This document shows positions 1 to 6,779 of a stretch of 12,585 nt of DNA, in pieces (the first letter of the stretch is position 1; each line of letters opens with the position of its first letter). The translations under genes were made by a program, and so were the position numbers. Under the pieces are notes generated by a model. It was not told where the DNA came from. It did no database searches and saw only the letters and a list, made by a program, of their open reading frames with translations. This DNA is from an uncultured Actinomyces sp. (GTDB lineage Bacteria; Actinomycetota; Actinomycetes; Actinomycetales; Actinomycetaceae), in the NCBI GenBank assembly GCA_900556405.1, contig USPB01000036.1, positions 1 through 12,585 of the forward strand, in the 5' to 3' direction.

Positions 1-527
1 TGCGATTGTTCACGAGCACGCGCACGGGCGGGATCGGCAGGTTGTTGAGAGCCTGCGCCATCACGAGCGGCAGGTCGACCTCAAAGTGGAACGGGAGCTC
101 GCCGTTACCCACAACGTCGATGTCCGCCTGCGTGAATTCACGGAAGCGACCGTCCTGGGGACGCTCACCGCGCCACACCTTCTGGATCTGGTAGCGCTTG
201 AACGGGAAATCCAGCTCATTCGCATTCTCCACCACGTAGCGGGCGAAGGGAACGGTCAGGTCAAAGTGCAGACCCATACCCTTGTCCTTGGGAGCGCGTG
301 CGCCCGCCGCCGCGGCCTTCAGGGCCTGCAGGCGGTCGAGCACGTAGATCTCCTTGGAGGTCTCGCCCTTTGCTTCGAGTTGCTCGAGGGTCTCGACCGC
401 ACGCGTTTCGATGCCCGCAAAGCCGTGCAATTCAAACACGCGCCGCAGCTCATCGAGGACGTGCATCTCAATGATGCGGCCCTCGGGGAGCCATTCGGGG
501 AAACCTGACAGGGACGTGCGAGCCATT
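1..527 (-). CDS. hisS: Histidyl-tRNA synthetase, N-terminal part (cut by window edge)
   Basis: Class II aminoacyl-tRNA synthetase that charges tRNA-His with histidine in the cytoplasm. Only the first 175 residues are in the window; the frame stays open to base 1 and the family is normally about 420 residues or more, so this is truncation by the window, not a broken gene. Visible class II core elements are ETSKEIYVLD (about 55-64, motif 1 region), HFDLTVPFARYV (87-98), which is the conserved ATP/histidine-site strand, and motif 2 around KRYQIQKVWRGERPQDGRFREF (110-131) followed by TQADIDVVG. The start is the ATG at 527, giving MARTSLSGFPEWLPEG; a weak purine-rich stretch (AGAAAGAA) lies about 8 bases upstream. 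It follows the MBL-fold gene by 26 bases, so it is probably the last visible member of the DUF349-MBL-hisS unit. The identification is firm. Confidence 0.96.
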
Positions 528-553
528 GAGCGTTCTTTCTACGAGGAAGGTGG

Positions 554-1273
554 TTAGCCGATGCGGCGAGCGCGAATCAGATACTGGTTTGAGCGTATCT
601 CATCTGCGAGCGTCGTCGCCGGACCGTGGCCGGGAATCAGGACGGTACGCGGATCGAGAGCGTTGGAAATCGTGCGCAAAGAATGCCGCATTTGAGTTTC
701 GTCGCCCCCGGGCAGGTCGGTGCGCCCGACGCTGTCCTTAAACAGGACGTCGGCGCTCATCGCCCACGGAACCGCTTCGTCGGAAGAGTAGAAGGACTGG
801 TTGTTCACCCGAATGTCCAGCGGGCTCTCCCCGAGGAAAACGGCCGATCCCTCGGTGTGGCCGGGGGCGGGAACCATGCGCAGCCACACGCCGGGACACA
901 CCTCGAAGGAATCGGAGGGTGCCTCGCGCAGGTCGGTGGGCTTGACCCACTCCCCCACGAAGTCGGGCAGCGGCATCGGCAGGAACGAGGCCGGATCATC
1001 CATGCGGTACATGTCGGGACCCGGAACGTACACGGGGACGGTCGCTCCGTCCGGTCCCCAGGTGGACACAGCGGCTGCGTCCCAGACGTGGTCCGGATGT
1101 CCGTGTGTCAGAAGCACGCCGCCCACGCTGACGCCCTCGAGCTCGAGGACCTCGCGGATCAGGTGCTGGATTCCGGCTGAAGGGTCGACGACAAGGGCAG
1201 TGCCCGCCCCGGAAGGGACGAGCACAAGCCCATTCGCCGCGTAAAAAGGCGACGGAATGACGTGAAGACGCAT
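554..1273 (-). CDS. Metallo-beta-lactamase-fold hydrolase (glyoxalase II / YcbL-like)
   Basis: A 239-residue cytoplasmic MBL-fold protein with no signal peptide or membrane segment. The metal-binding set is complete: THGHPDH gives H57, H59, D61 and H62; APGHTEG gives H139; the bridging aspartate is D175 in ADVLFKDSVGRTDLPGG; and PGHG gives H216. The GRTDLPGG stretch after D175 is typical of the short glyoxalase II-like (YcbL) group, which hydrolyses thioesters such as S-lactoylglutathione. Actinobacteria usually use mycothiol instead of glutathione, so the true substrate is unknown. The ATG at 1273 lies one base past the stop of the DUF349 gene (TGA-C-ATG), which implies translational coupling. 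The frame stays open upstream to 1603, but that extension would overlap the DUF349 gene and is low-complexity Arg/Pro-rich, so I reject it. A similar hydrolase lies between hisS and relA in mycobacteria, from memory of that locus. Confidence 0.9.
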   Translation of the reverse strand: MRLHVIPSPFYAANGLVLVPSGAGTALVVDPSAGIQHLIREVLELEGVSVGGVLLTHGHPDHVWDAAAVSTWGPDGATVPVYVPGPDMYRMDDPASFLPMPLPDFVGEWVKPTDLREAPSDSFEVCPGVWLRMVPAPGHTEGSAVFLGESPLDIRVNNQSFYSSDEAVPWAMSADVLFKDSVGRTDLPGGDETQMRHSLRTISNALDPRTVLIPGHGPATTLADEIRSNQYLIRARRIG

Positions 1274-1274
1274 G

Positions 1275-2609
1275 TCACTCCATGGAGGAGGAGATCTGCG
1301 CGAGCCAGGCGCGCTTGGTCTCGAGAGTCTCGCGAACGCTCCTGGCGGACTTCTCGTCGCCCTTGGCCTCGGCCTCGGACAGAGAACGCTCGAGCTGAGC
1401 GATCTGCTCCTCAAGCTGACCAACCATGCCGGCCGCACGTGCGCGCGTCTCGGGGTTGGTGCGACGCCATTCCTTCTCTTCGGCCTCGCGGACGGCGGCC
1501 TCGACGGCGCGCAGACGACCCTCAATGCGGTGCAGGTCGGCGGAAGGCACGCGGCCCACCTCTTCCCAGCGGTCCTGGATCTGACGCAGCTGAGCCTTCG
1601 CACGATCGATGTCGGTCACCGGCAGGATCGCCTCGGCATCAACGAGGATCGCCTCCTTCGCGACGAGGTTCTCGCGGTACTCCGCGTCGGTGGCCTCGTC
1701 CTTGGCACGGCGAGCGTCGAAGAACACCTGCTGAGCGGCGCGGAAACGCGCCCACAGCGCGTCGTCTTCCTTACGCGAGGCGCGCGGGGCGGCCTTCCAG
1801 CGGTTCATCAGCTCACGGTAGGCGCCGGAGGTGCGCGACCAGTCCACGGACGACGACAGAGCCTCGGCCTCGGCGATCAGGGCTTCCTTCACACGCTTCG
1901 CCTCGGACTGAGCCTGATCAAGCTGCGAGAAGAACTGGCGGCGGTGGCGATCGAACTGGGTGCGCGCGGAGGAGAAACGCTTCCACAGCTCATCCTCGAT
2001 GGCTTTCTCCAGGCGCGGGCCGCGGCGCTGCAGGTTCTTCCACTCATCAAGGAGGTCGCGCAGGGTCTGACCCGACTGCTTCCAATGGGTCTTGGCGGGA
2101 TCCTGGGAGACAATAGCCTCGGCGCGCTCAACGACAGAAGTGCGCTCGGCGAGAGCAACAGCCTTGGCGGCCTTACGCTCCTCACGGGCGATTTCCTTAC
2201 GCTCCTCGGCGGCCTTCTCAACCGCCGCAACGCGCTCGCGCAGCGCCGGGATGTCGCCGATGACATTCGGGGAGGCGACCTGCTCGCGCAGCGTTGCGAG
2301 AGTCTGGTCGATGTCGCGCGGGCTCAGCGTGCCCAGGCGATCCTCAAAAAGCTTGATGGTGGCTTCGAGGTCTGCGTAGCGACGCTCGTACAAAGCGTAG
2401 GGAGAAGCAGGAATGCCCTCGGGGAAGCCGCCGATGACGCGCTCCTCGTCTCCATCCTTGACATAGACAGTGCCGTCCTCGCCGATACGGGCGAAGGGGT
2501 GCTCGGGCACCTCAGAAGCAGCGATCGTCGTCGAGACCGAAGCCTCCTCAACGGTCGACGGGGCAGCTTCGGGAGCGGTTTCGTTATTCGGAATCGGCGT
2601 CGTGGTCAC
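1275..2609 (-). CDS. DUF349-repeat coiled-coil protein
   Basis: A 444-residue, highly charged, largely helical protein of unknown function. Residues 1-35 are Thr/Ala/Glu-rich and probably disordered. At 38-66 a short beta-like segment (FARIGEDGTVYV) precedes a region ending in GIPASPYALYERRY. From about 75 on it is helical with at least three DUF349-type units, each carrying a W-centred helix and a later LWxRFxxAxxxF helix: about 180-225 (DEWKNLQRRG, ELWKRFSSARTQF), 255-300 (MNRWKAAPR, ALWARFRAAQQVF) and a weaker third at 330-378 (IQDRWEEVGR). The tail 395-440 is coiled-coil-like. The start is the GTG at 2609, preceded by AGAAGGAAT at good spacing; upstream extension would run into the palindrome at 2657-2687. 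No enzyme motif, signal peptide or membrane segment is visible. It sits between rel and a hydrolase it is coupled to. The family call is good; function is not known. Confidence 0.85.
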   Translation of the reverse strand: MTTTPIPNNETAPEAAPSTVEEASVSTTIAASEVPEHPFARIGEDGTVYVKDGDEERVIGGFPEGIPASPYALYERRYADLEATIKLFEDRLGTLSPRDIDQTLATLREQVASPNVIGDIPALRERVAAVEKAAEERKEIAREERKAAKAVALAERTSVVERAEAIVSQDPAKTHWKQSGQTLRDLLDEWKNLQRRGPRLEKAIEDELWKRFSSARTQFDRHRRQFFSQLDQAQSEAKRVKEALIAEAEALSSSVDWSRTSGAYRELMNRWKAAPRASRKEDDALWARFRAAQQVFFDARRAKDEATDAEYRENLVAKEAILVDAEAILPVTDIDRAKAQLRQIQDRWEEVGRVPSADLHRIEGRLRAVEAAVREAEEKEWRRTNPETRARAAGMVGQLEEQIAQLERSLSEAEAKGDEKSARSVRETLETKRAWLAQISSSME

Positions 2610-2774
2610 GATATTCCTTCTGAGACGAGGGCTTACGCCCGGCGCGGGTGCGTGCCGATGTGACACACACATCTAGTGTGTCACATCTAACGAGCAGGGG
2701 AAAGCTCATCACCCAAAAGGGGACGGATGTAACACCCATTTTGCCCGAATCGACGCAGGCCGCCCACGCCTCGT
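2610..2774 (-). promoter_or_regulatory. Rel/DUF349 intergenic region, probable promoter region
   Basis: This is a 165-base gap after the rel stop (TAG, 2777-2775) and before the GTG of the DUF349 gene. It is locally less GC-rich than the genes around it. It holds an imperfect hairpin near 2714-2743 (CAAAAGGGG against CCCATTTTG, one mismatch, 12-base loop) that could end the rel transcript, then the perfect 12-bp palindrome at 2657-2687, then the ribosome binding site AGAAGGAAT. I do not find a convincing -35/-10 pair. A new promoter here is inferred from the gap length and the operator-like palindrome. Confidence 0.4.
2657..2687. repeat. Perfect 12-bp inverted repeat, operator-like
   Basis: The arms GATGTGACACAC (2657-2668) and GTGTGTCACATC (2676-2687) are perfect reverse complements around a 7-base spacer. 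They contain TGTGA and TCACA half-sites, the same core words as CRP/FNR-family sites, but spaced further apart than a classical CRP site. On the minus strand the 8-mer TAGATGTG occurs twice, once at the outer edge of the first arm and once across the spacer. The repeat ends 47 bases before the GTG of the DUF349 gene. There is no T-run on either side, which argues against a simple intrinsic terminator; a transcription-factor site or an mRNA leader hairpin is more likely. Confidence 0.55.
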
Positions 2775-5075
2775 CTATGAATCGGCGCCGATGCGCACCG
2801 CCTCGAAGACTCCGTCGACCCGACGAAGAGCCGACAGGACAGCGTTCAGGTGCCCGAGGTCAGCCAGTTCGAACGAGAAGTTTCCCGAGGCAACCTGATC
2901 GCCGTCGGTCTTGAGCGCGGCGGCGAGAATGTTGACGCGATAGTCGGACAGGACGCGCGTCAGATCGGACAGCAGTCCGCCACGGTCGAGGGCGCGCACC
3001 TCGATCTGCACGCGGAACGGAGCACCCAACCCCTTCTCGTTCCAGGACACGTCGACGAATCGCTCGGGCTGCAGCTGCCCCAGGCGCACGGCGTTCGCAC
3101 ACGTGCTGCGATGCACCGAGACGCCCTGGCCTCGGGTAATGAAACCAACGATGTCGTCTCCGGGCACCGGCGTGCAGCACTTGGCGAGCTTCACCCAGAT
3201 CTCATTCGGGCTCAGACCGGTGACGGTGATCGCGGCATCGCCCGAGGCCTCGGAGCGCGGCTTCTGAGAACCGGGGGTCACGGCCTCGGACAGCGTCTCC
3301 TCTGTGCCGTCTCCCCCACCCAGGTTGTCGACCAGCTTGGAGACGACGTTTTGCGCGGAGATGTGTCCCTCGCCGACAGCTGCGTACAGGCCGGACACGT
3401 CCGGATAGCCGAAAGACGTCGCGACCGACAGGATCGACTCGTGGCTCATGAGGCGCTGGAGCGGCAGGTTCTGCTTGCGCATCGCGCGGGCAAGCGCCTC
3501 TTTTCCGGCCTCCACAGCTTCCTCGCGGCGCTCCTTCGAGAACCACGCCTTGATCTTGGAGCGTGCACGCGGAGAGGCGACAAAAGCCAGCCAGTCGCGC
3601 GAAGGTCCGGACTTATCTGACTTAGAAGTCACGACCTCGACCGTCTCGCCCGACTCGAGGCGTGTATCCAGGGAGACAAGGCGGCCGTTGACCTTCGCGC
3701 CCACCGTGCGGTGGCCGACCTCCGTGTGCACCGCATACGCGAAGTCGACGGGCGTCGAACGCGCCGGCAACACGATGACCTGGCCCTTCGGCGTAAACAC
3801 GTAGACCTCATCGCCGGCGATCTCGAAGCGCAGCGAATCGAGGAACTCCTCAGGATCGCCCGTCTCGCGCTCCATCTCGACCAAAGCACGCAACCAGTTC
3901 GCCTGCTCGTCAGAGCTCATGCGATCCGCGTCGCCACTCGAAGCGTTTGGGTTCTGCTTGTACTTCCAGTGCGCGGCGACGCCATGCTCGGCGCGCTCGT
4001 GCATGTCGAAGGTACGGATCTGGATCTCCACCGGCTTGCCACCGGGTCCGATAACCGTCGTATGCAGCGACTGGTAGAGGTTAAACTTCGGCATCGCGAT
4101 GTAGTCTTTGAAACGGCCGGGAATCGGGTTCCAGCGCCCGTGCAGCGCCCCCAGCACGCCGTAGCAATCCTTGATCGACTCCACCAGTACACGCACAGCC
4201 ACCAGATCGTAGACCTCATCGAAGGCCTTGCCGCGCACGATCATCTTCTGGTAGATCGAGTAGTGGCTCTTCGGACGGCCACTCACCGTCCCCTTCGTGC
4301 CCGAACGACGCAAATCCTCTTCGATCTGGTCGATGACATCTCGCAGATATTCTTCGCGCTGGGGTGCCCTCTCCGTGACGAGGCGGTCGATCTCCTCGTA
4401 GATATCCGGGTACAGCGTCTTGAACGACAGCTCCTCAAGCTCCCACTTCACCATGTTCATGCCGAGGCGATGAGCCAGGGGCGCGTAGATCTCCAGCGTC
4501 TCCTTCGCCTTCTTTGCCGCCGACTTGGCGGGCACGAACCGCCACGTGCGGGCATTATGCAGTCGGTCGCCGAGCTTGATGAGCAGCACACGGATATCGC
4601 GGCTCATCGCGACGAGCATCTTGCGCAGCGTCTCAGACTGGGCAGCGGCGCCGTAGTGCACCTTGTCGAGCTTGGTAACGCCGTCAACAAGGTTGGCAAT
4701 CGCCTCGCCATACTCGGCAGCGAGCTGCTCAAGCGTGTAGTCCGTGTCCTCGACCGTGTCATGCAGCAGCGCTGCGACAAGCGTCGGGGTCGTCATGCCC
4801 ATCTCCGCGAGGATGGTCGCAACGGCGACCGGATGGGTGATATACGGTTCACCGGACTTGCGCATTTGACCGCGGTGATGTTCCTCGGCTGTACGGTAGG
4901 CCCGCTCGACGACGCTGATGTCCGCCTTCGGATGGTTCGCCCGCAGGGCGCGCACAAGCGGCTCAATCTCCGGGATTGTGGCACGTCCGCGTGAGCCAAA
5001 CCAAACGAGGCCAGAGCGCACTCGGGAACCGGCCGCCGGAAGTGCGGATCCTGAAGTCATGTCGTCGCTGCTCAT
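2775..5075 (-). CDS. relA: Bifunctional (p)ppGpp synthetase/hydrolase Rel
   Basis: A 766-residue long RelA/SpoT homologue that makes and degrades the alarmone (p)ppGpp in response to stalled ribosomes. The HD hydrolase domain (about 55-200) is intact: H81 in YITHP, HDTVEDT at 105-111 and GDRLHNARTW with D170. The synthetase domain (about 240-375) has GRPKSHYSIYQKM and RFKDYIAMPKFNLYQSLHTT; RFKD (321-324) is the RXKD form of bifunctional Rel, unlike the EXDD form of monofunctional RelA. TGS spans about 423-483 (DEVYVFTPKG). The zinc-finger/CC region has C633, C634, H655 and C659 (KLAKCCTPVPGDD, VHRSTC). ACT is at about 688-762. Both activities are expected. The start is the ATG at 5075, without a clear ribosome binding site but 7 bases after a TATCAT -10-like box, so the mRNA may be leaderless. 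An ATG at residue 6 is an alternative. A strong hairpin separates it from apt. Confidence 0.97.
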   Translation of the reverse strand: MSSDDMTSGSALPAAGSRVRSGLVWFGSRGRATIPEIEPLVRALRANHPKADISVVERAYRTAEEHHRGQMRKSGEPYITHPVAVATILAEMGMTTPTLVAALLHDTVEDTDYTLEQLAAEYGEAIANLVDGVTKLDKVHYGAAAQSETLRKMLVAMSRDIRVLLIKLGDRLHNARTWRFVPAKSAAKKAKETLEIYAPLAHRLGMNMVKWELEELSFKTLYPDIYEEIDRLVTERAPQREEYLRDVIDQIEEDLRRSGTKGTVSGRPKSHYSIYQKMIVRGKAFDEVYDLVAVRVLVESIKDCYGVLGALHGRWNPIPGRFKDYIAMPKFNLYQSLHTTVIGPGGKPVEIQIRTFDMHERAEHGVAAHWKYKQNPNASSGDADRMSSDEQANWLRALVEMERETGDPEEFLDSLRFEIAGDEVYVFTPKGQVIVLPARSTPVDFAYAVHTEVGHRTVGAKVNGRLVSLDTRLESGETVEVVTSKSDKSGPSRDWLAFVASPRARSKIKAWFSKERREEAVEAGKEALARAMRKQNLPLQRLMSHESILSVATSFGYPDVSGLYAAVGEGHISAQNVVSKLVDNLGGGDGTEETLSEAVTPGSQKPRSEASGDAAITVTGLSPNEIWVKLAKCCTPVPGDDIVGFITRGQGVSVHRSTCANAVRLGQLQPERFVDVSWNEKGLGAPFRVQIEVRALDRGGLLSDLTRVLSDYRVNILAAALKTDGDQVASGNFSFELADLGHLNAVLSALRRVDGVFEAVRIGADS

Positions 5076-5081
5076 GGCCCC

Positions 5082-5087
5082 ATGATA
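5082..5087 (-). promoter_or_regulatory. Candidate -10 element for rel (leaderless transcript)
   Basis: TATCAT on the minus strand fits the TANNNT pattern of actinobacterial -10 boxes. Transcription starting about 7 bases downstream would begin at or next to the ATG at 5075, giving a leaderless mRNA, which agrees with the absence of a Shine-Dalgarno sequence there. The -35 position would fall in the hairpin arm (CCCCGG) and does not match consensus. This is a pattern match only. Confidence 0.35.
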
Positions 5088-5095
5088 GCGACGAA

Positions 5096-5136
5096 CGAGC
5101 GGGTCCGGGGATCGTGGCGATCCCCGGACCCGCTCG
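5096..5136 (-). terminator. Perfect 19-bp hairpin between apt and rel
   Basis: CGAGCGGGTCCGGGGATCG (5096-5114) pairs without mismatch to 5118-5136 around a 3-base loop (TGG on the plus strand, CCA on the minus strand). It begins 17 bases after the apt stop and ends 20 bases before the rel start. On the minus strand the hairpin is followed by TTCGTCG, not a clean T-run. A long GC-rich stem with a poor U-tract is common for terminators in GC-rich bacteria, so I read it as the end of the yajC-secD-secF-apt transcript. It could also act as an attenuator or mRNA-stabilising structure. Confidence 0.65.
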
Positions 5137-5153
5137 CTGTCAAGAAACGACGC

Positions 5154-5693
5154 TTAGAGATGAAGCGCGCTCTCCACCGTCACATCCGTCAGCACCGAGC
5201 GTCCACCCAGCGCATCGAGTTCCAGGAGAACGGCCACGGCCTCGACGGAGGCACCGCACTGACGCAGCAGCTTCACCGCCGCGTTCGCGGTGCCGCCCGT
5301 TGCGAGCACGTCGTCGATGATGAGGACGCGCTGGCCCTCGTGGACCGACTCGGGGTGGATTTCCATGCGCGCCGTGCCGTACTCGAGTTCGTAGTCGACG
5401 CCGATCACGTGGCCGGGCAGCTTGCCGGCCTTGCGGATCGTCAGCATTCCGAGGCCAAGCTCGGCGGCCACGGGGGCGCCGAGGATGAAGCCACGCGACT
5501 CAAGACCCGCGACGGCGTCGATGCGACCCGCGTAGCGAGCGCCGATCAGCTCGACCAGTTCCTTGAATGCCGGGCCATTCGCAAACAGCTCAGTGATATC
5601 GCGGAACAGGACGCCGGGTTCCGGAAAATCCGGGATCTCCAGCATGTTGCTGCGCACCAGAGTGGCGATGCGCTCGCCAAGCTCACCGATCAT
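5154..5693 (-). CDS. apt: Adenine phosphoribosyltransferase
   Basis: A 179-residue cytoplasmic purine-salvage enzyme that converts adenine and PRPP to AMP and pyrophosphate. The PRPP-binding motif is VLIIDDVLATGGTA (123-136), with the paired aspartates and the TGGT turn. Other family marks are FPEPGVLFRDIT (23-34), GLESRGFILGAPVA (63-76), which forms the adenine-side loop, and RKAGKLPG (87-94), the flexible catalytic loop. Length is normal for the family. The ATG at 5693 overlaps the secF stop by four bases (ATGA), so translation is probably coupled to secF. The start at MIGELGERIATLV gives the expected short N-terminal helix. The strong hairpin after its stop suggests it is the last gene of the sec unit. 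Placement next to rel is common in Actinobacteria and fits a shared purine/alarmone theme, but that functional link is inference. Confidence 0.96.
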   Translation of the reverse strand: MIGELGERIATLVRSNMLEIPDFPEPGVLFRDITELFANGPAFKELVELIGARYAGRIDAVAGLESRGFILGAPVAAELGLGMLTIRKAGKLPGHVIGVDYELEYGTARMEIHPESVHEGQRVLIIDDVLATGGTANAAVKLLRQCGASVEAVAVLLELDALGGRSVLTDVTVESALHL

Positions 5694-6778
5694 CGACGAT
5701 TCTTCTTCCTGTTGGGCTGGTTCTCGTTGCCCAGGCGCTTGCCGGGCTTGATGGGAGCCACCTTCACCGACGCGGAAGCGCCCGGCGTGCCAGTGGCGTG
5801 GCGGCCCTGACGTGCCCGATCGACGGCCGCGTTGTGCTCGCGGGTCTTATCCGACAGCTCCTGGAAGGTCACCAGAAGCGGCGACGCGATGAAGATCGAC
5901 GAGTAGGTACCGGCGATCATACCGACAAACAGGGCCAGCGAGATATCCACCAGGGTACCCGGGCCAAGGGCCACGGAACCGATGATCAGAATCGCGCCGA
6001 CGGGGAGAAGCGCCACAACCGAGGTGTTGATCGAACGAACCATCGTCTGGTTGACTGCGAGGTTCACGTACTCGGCGAAGGTGTAGTGCTTCTGCTCGTA
6101 GACGTCCGAGGTCAGCTCGCGCACCTTGTCGAAGACGACGACGGTGTCATAGAGCGAGTAGCCTAGAATCGTCAGGAAGCCGATGACAGTCGCGGGCGAA
6201 ACCTCTACCTGGAGGATCGCGAAGACACCCACGGTGACAGCGATATCGTGCAGCAGCGCCAGGAGCGCAGAGACAGCCATGCGCCACGAACGGAAGTAGA
6301 CGGTCATCAGCAGGGCAACGAGTGCCATGAAGATCGCGAGTGACTGCGCGGCCTTGGTGGTGACCGACGAGCCCCAGGAGGGACCGATCGAGGAGGACTG
6401 AACCTCGGAGGCATCAACGCCGTAGGCGCTGGCCAGGGCCTCACGCATCTGCGCGGTCTGCGCGGAGTCGAGAGACGTGGTCTGGATGCGCACGGAGTCA
6501 GAACCCACGCGTGTCACCTTCGGGCTGCCCTCAACGAGGCCGCTCGAGCTGACCGCACGCAGTGCGAAGGACTCGCTCTGGTCGCTCACGTGAGCGACGT
6601 CGAACTGGGAGCCACCGGTGAACTCGATGGACCGGTTGAGGCCAAGGATCGCGACGAGCGCGAAACCCACGACGATCACGCCCGCGGCTAGACCAACGAA
6701 AATCTTGCGCTTGGGAACGACGGCGTAGGATTTGTCGCCCGAGTACAGGGCGTTGCCCCACTGAGCAAAACTCATCAT
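5690..6778 (-). CDS. secF: Protein translocase subunit SecF
   Basis: A 362-residue inner-membrane partner of SecD that uses the proton gradient to help proteins leave the SecYEG channel. TM1 is about 25-47 (KIFVGLAAGVIVVGFALVAIL), followed by the IEFTGGSQFDV motif (51-61) and a short extracytoplasmic P1 domain (about 60-140). Five more membrane segments follow at about 145-162, 168-190, 195-213, 250-270 and 276-303. The signatures GYSLYDTVVVFDKVREL (206-222) and RSINTS (248-253) are family hallmarks; the usual Asn of GYSxND is Tyr here. The C-terminal tail (about 310-362) is cytoplasmic and strongly basic, ending in RKKNRR. The ATG at 6778 is chosen because GAGGAG lies 7 bases upstream, inside the end of secD; a second ATG follows at once. 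It starts one base after the secD stop and overlaps apt by four bases. Confidence 0.96.
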   Translation of the reverse strand: MMSFAQWGNALYSGDKSYAVVPKRKIFVGLAAGVIVVGFALVAILGLNRSIEFTGGSQFDVAHVSDQSESFALRAVSSSGLVEGSPKVTRVGSDSVRIQTTSLDSAQTAQMREALASAYGVDASEVQSSSIGPSWGSSVTTKAAQSLAIFMALVALLMTVYFRSWRMAVSALLALLHDIAVTVGVFAILQVEVSPATVIGFLTILGYSLYDTVVVFDKVRELTSDVYEQKHYTFAEYVNLAVNQTMVRSINTSVVALLPVGAILIIGSVALGPGTLVDISLALFVGMIAGTYSSIFIASPLLVTFQELSDKTREHNAAVDRARQGRHATGTPGASASVKVAPIKPGKRLGNENQPNRKKNRR

Positions 6779-6779
6779 G

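Noticed and set aside
1274..1603. N-terminal extension of the MBL-fold gene into the DUF349 gene
   Set aside because: The extra 110 residues are Arg/Pro/Ser-rich and overlap a real gene. The ATG at 1273 gives the normal MBL N-terminus directly after the upstream stop.
1272..2663. A 463-codon plus-strand frame opposite the DUF349 gene
   Set aside because: The minus frame has clear DUF349 repeats and a good ribosome binding site. The plus frame has no domain and ends in an Arg-rich tail, so it is a shadow.
3711..4994. A 427-codon plus-strand frame opposite rel (and shorter ones at 2850-3620, 9838-10791, 5082-5810 and 11718-12299)
   Set aside because: All lie opposite strongly conserved genes and show no motif or plausible start context.
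5138..5143. TTGACA on the minus strand just after apt, a perfect -35 hexamer
   Set aside because: No -10 box lies 16-19 bases downstream, since that space is the hairpin stem. The TATCAT box is about 50 bases away, too far to pair with it.
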